A stretch of DNA of 64,000 bases from Nitrospirota bacterium (lineage in GTDB: Bacteria > Nitrospirota > Thermodesulfovibrionia > UBA6902), in contig JACRMS010000005.1 in the NCBI GenBank assembly GCA_016214845.1, forward strand, positions 1-64,000. The letters are read 5' to 3'. The position numbers and the translations under genes were made by a program. Under the pieces are notes generated by a model. The model was given only the letters and a program-made list of their open reading frames with translations. It had not been told where the DNA came from and did not search any database. Position 1 is the first letter of the stretch, and each line of letters opens with the position of its first letter. This document shows, one piece after another, positions 60,144-64,000 of the stretch.

Positions 60144-60713
60144 TCAGTCAAAGTTACCTGTCAGAATTTTTTCTGACTCTTTGACGTGCTTGCGTGGCAT
60201 TGATAGGGGGTCATTTTTTAATGTAGATAAAAGCTCTTTGGTCTCGATACGTTCTCTTCTCGTCAATTTATTTTCAAACAAGTCTTTATACTGATACCAT
60301 TCAGGGTACTTATGAGTGTAATCCCGCAATTTCCACTGTCCCATCTTGCCGAATTTCTCAATAACAAAATCCAGGGCCTCTCTGTCAGTATCCGATAACA
60401 TATCGAAAGTAGTTTTTGCGTCAGGATTAACACTGAAATGGTTAGCATCATCTTTAATAATTAATGTTGAGAGATACTTGAATGTTTTTGGAGGAATATT
60501 GAATGAATCAAAGCTGAGGACATCCTTAACAGTGGCTCCCACGGGACCATGCTCCATAGCATAATAGTCATCATTTGTTATAGTCCTCCCGTAGCGGATG
60601 AGATGATACTTGTCAGCGAGGTATATTAGTTTGACGAGTTTGATTTTATCTGCTTTTTTCAGTTTCCTGAGAAGATAGTATATTGCTTCAATTATGGTGG
60701 ATGTCTCTATCAT
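60144..60713 (-). CDS. Panacea-domain (SocA-like, DUF4065) antitoxin
   Basis: 189 residues. N-terminal KLVKLIYLADKYHLIRYGRT followed by ITNDDYYAMEHGPVGATVKD is the Panacea/DUF4065 signature. Panacea proteins are known as antitoxins that neutralise many unrelated toxins (PanAT systems). It precedes the 148-residue gene by 2 bases, the expected two-gene arrangement. Confidence 0.85.
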   Translation of the reverse strand: MIETSTIIEAIYYLLRKLKKADKIKLVKLIYLADKYHLIRYGRTITNDDYYAMEHGPVGATVKDVLSFDSFNIPPKTFKYLSTLIIKDDANHFSVNPDAKTTFDMLSDTDREALDFVIEKFGKMGQWKLRDYTHKYPEWYQYKDLFENKLTRRERIETKELLSTLKNDPLSMPRKHVKESEKILTGNFD

Positions 60714-60840
60714 ATATATTCCCTACAATATCTATCGGTGGTAAGAATTTTATACTTTAATTATATCAGAAGTTAGAAAACCTGCCCAAGCTATGCTGTG
60801 TTATACCAATTTAATTTAAAAGATGTCAATTAGTGCTTCC

Positions 60841-61488
60841 CTACCCCGCCTTATTTTTTAAATACGTAATTACAAACGACGCTATGAATAAAGCATCTCC
60901 GATGATCAGAAGTTCATAACGGTACGGTTTCGGAATTTGCTGGTGTAATGTCGCGCCGGTGTCGTGCATGAATGAATAGAGTATTAGCGATAAGCCTGAC
61001 AATGCGAGAATATAAGAGAGCGCTGTTGGTTTAAATTCATGTTCTTTATGAATTGAATGAATAATAAAGATGCTGAAAATTATCATCAGCAATGAAATCG
61101 AGACAGGCGCGATGACAGGGCCTATCCATGCAATGGGGATAAGAAATAAAATGTCCCAGTCAAACAGCGACAACGGCCAATCGATTAGCAACTTCAGCCA
61201 GACATAGTAGAAAATATCCCACACGCCGAAAGACAGCATGAAGTATCCAAACCGTTCCCAGCGCTGTTTACCCGCAAGAAATGAAACGGCCAGCAGCATT
61301 ATGATGGTTGCTATTTCACGGAAGACCTCAATGCCTAACTTGTGATCTGTGGTCACTTTCAGAGGGAAGATAAACCCCTCAGGATGAAATATCGCGCGTA
61401 GATAAACGACAACGGCTGATTCCGCAAACGCCATCGCAATGCTGAAAACGGTGAGCCAGAGGATTTTAATTAAATTGTTCATATCCAC
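60841..61488 (-). CDS. Hypothetical polytopic membrane protein
   Basis: 215 residues with six or seven hydrophobic segments spread evenly along the chain (for example ILWLTVFSIAMAFAESAVVV, IIMLLAVSFLAG, GYFMLSFGVWDIFYYVWLKL, SISLLMIIFSIFII). No family recognised. The HDTGATLHQQ stretch near 175 lies between the last helices. Bounded upstream by an A-type palindrome. Confidence 0.65.
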   Translation of the reverse strand: MDMNNLIKILWLTVFSIAMAFAESAVVVYLRAIFHPEGFIFPLKVTTDHKLGIEVFREIATIIMLLAVSFLAGKQRWERFGYFMLSFGVWDIFYYVWLKLLIDWPLSLFDWDILFLIPIAWIGPVIAPVSISLLMIIFSIFIIHSIHKEHEFKPTALSYILALSGLSLILYSFMHDTGATLHQQIPKPYRYELLIIGDALFIASFVITYLKNKAG

Positions 61489-61556
61489 AGATTACGCAGA
61501 TTCCACAGATTAGATATTTTAAAAAAATCTGAGAAATCTGTGTAATCTGCGGATTG
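61482..61556. repeat. CACAGATT-type palindromic repeat (A4)
   Basis: TATCCACAGATTACGCAGAT and TCCACAGATTAG pair with CTGAGAAATCTGTGTAATCT and GCGGAT around an AT-rich loop. It includes the first bases before the membrane gene and the end region of the M23 gene. Confidence 0.82.
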
Positions 61557-61558
61557 TT

Positions 61559-63860
<2,302 letters not shown>

Positions 63861-63883
63861 TCACTCCTCTTAAATTTAAATTA

Positions 63884-63966
63884 CAAGTGGGAAGCAAGAA
63901 GTAGGAAGTCAAGAAATATGTGTTCCTTAATTCTCACTTCTAATTTCTTAGTTCTCACTTATAATT
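63884..63966. repeat. GAAGT/ACTTC palindromic repeat upstream of guaB
   Basis: CAAGTGGGAAGCAAGAAGTA and GGAAGTCAAGAA pair with TTCTCACTTCTAATTTCTTA and GTTCTCACTTATAA. Same family as the insert in ybeY. Confidence 0.7.
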
Positions 63967-64000
63967 TTATCTCAATATACGCTTTTTCTTTCAGCCGGGC

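Overview
The window looks like a chromosomal contig of an uncultured anaerobic or microaerophilic Gram-negative bacterium. It encodes LolA, a beta-barrel-type porin with a signal peptide, demethylmenaquinone methyltransferase, a complete cytoplasmic group 3b-type [NiFe] hydrogenase, a NifA-like sigma-54 activator, PAS/GAF/GGDEF/HD-GYP signalling and mid-GC codon use. My best guess is a Nitrospirota (Thermodesulfovibrionia-like) lineage. That is inference from gene content and repeat style; no rRNA or tRNA gene was found in the window to confirm it.

Layout. 1-70: cut start of a transposase. 201-4392: hydBGDA, a four-subunit NAD(P)-linked hydrogenase. 4546-5944: menaquinone methyltransferase and rsmG. 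6126-11754: an accessory locus with a secreted RHS/YD-repeat protein ending in a phospholipase A2-like toxin domain, followed by two small membrane proteins that may be its immunity genes. 11890-18664: ubiX, a hybrid kinase/HD-GYP pair, a NifA-like activator and small genes. 18838-26622: aminotransferase, deoC, nitroreductase, secA and two diguanylate cyclases. 26714-33128: a defence island made of a type I R-M system with HsdM and a half-HsdS fused, then a HigB-HigA-SecB-like toxin-antitoxin-chaperone (TAC) operon. 33222-36149: a PAS-GAFx3 sensor and small genes.

36244-46411 is a reverse-strand housekeeping block: phoH-pgpH-ybeY-dgkA/PAP2, queA and queH (queuosine), spoIID-like, ruvB, ruvA, ruvC, yebC. 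46581-53830: two mini-membrane genes, porin, a GxxExxY nuclease-like cassette, a NusG paralogue with a 50-residue companion, divergent polysaccharide deacetylase, lolA and ftsK. 53911-54452: a small HigB-type TA pair. 54595-57802: uppP, a retropepsin-like protease and an M48 protease. 57807-60713: an AT-rich accessory island with a possible nuclease and a Panacea-type TA pair. 60841-63857: membrane protein, M23 peptidase, guaB.

The most striking feature not explained by genes is a dense population of palindromic repeats with several unrelated arm sequences (CACAGATT type, GGCACAGAG type, GAAGT/ACTTC type, GTCAT..ATGAC type and others). They fill most spacers, sit nested inside each other, and in three genes (queA, ybeY, lolA) are translated in frame. 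In lolA they supply the signal peptide. One arm family brackets a complete GxxExxY nuclease-like gene and, elsewhere, a remnant resembling a four-helix-bundle protein, which suggests small cassettes delimited by palindrome arms. A second family (two copies, 2156-2328 and 56391-56551) keeps internal blocks while its outer arms differ yet stay self-complementary. The other leading candidates for unusual biology are the TAC operon with an inverted antitoxin architecture, the RHS-PLA2 toxin and the Panacea pair.
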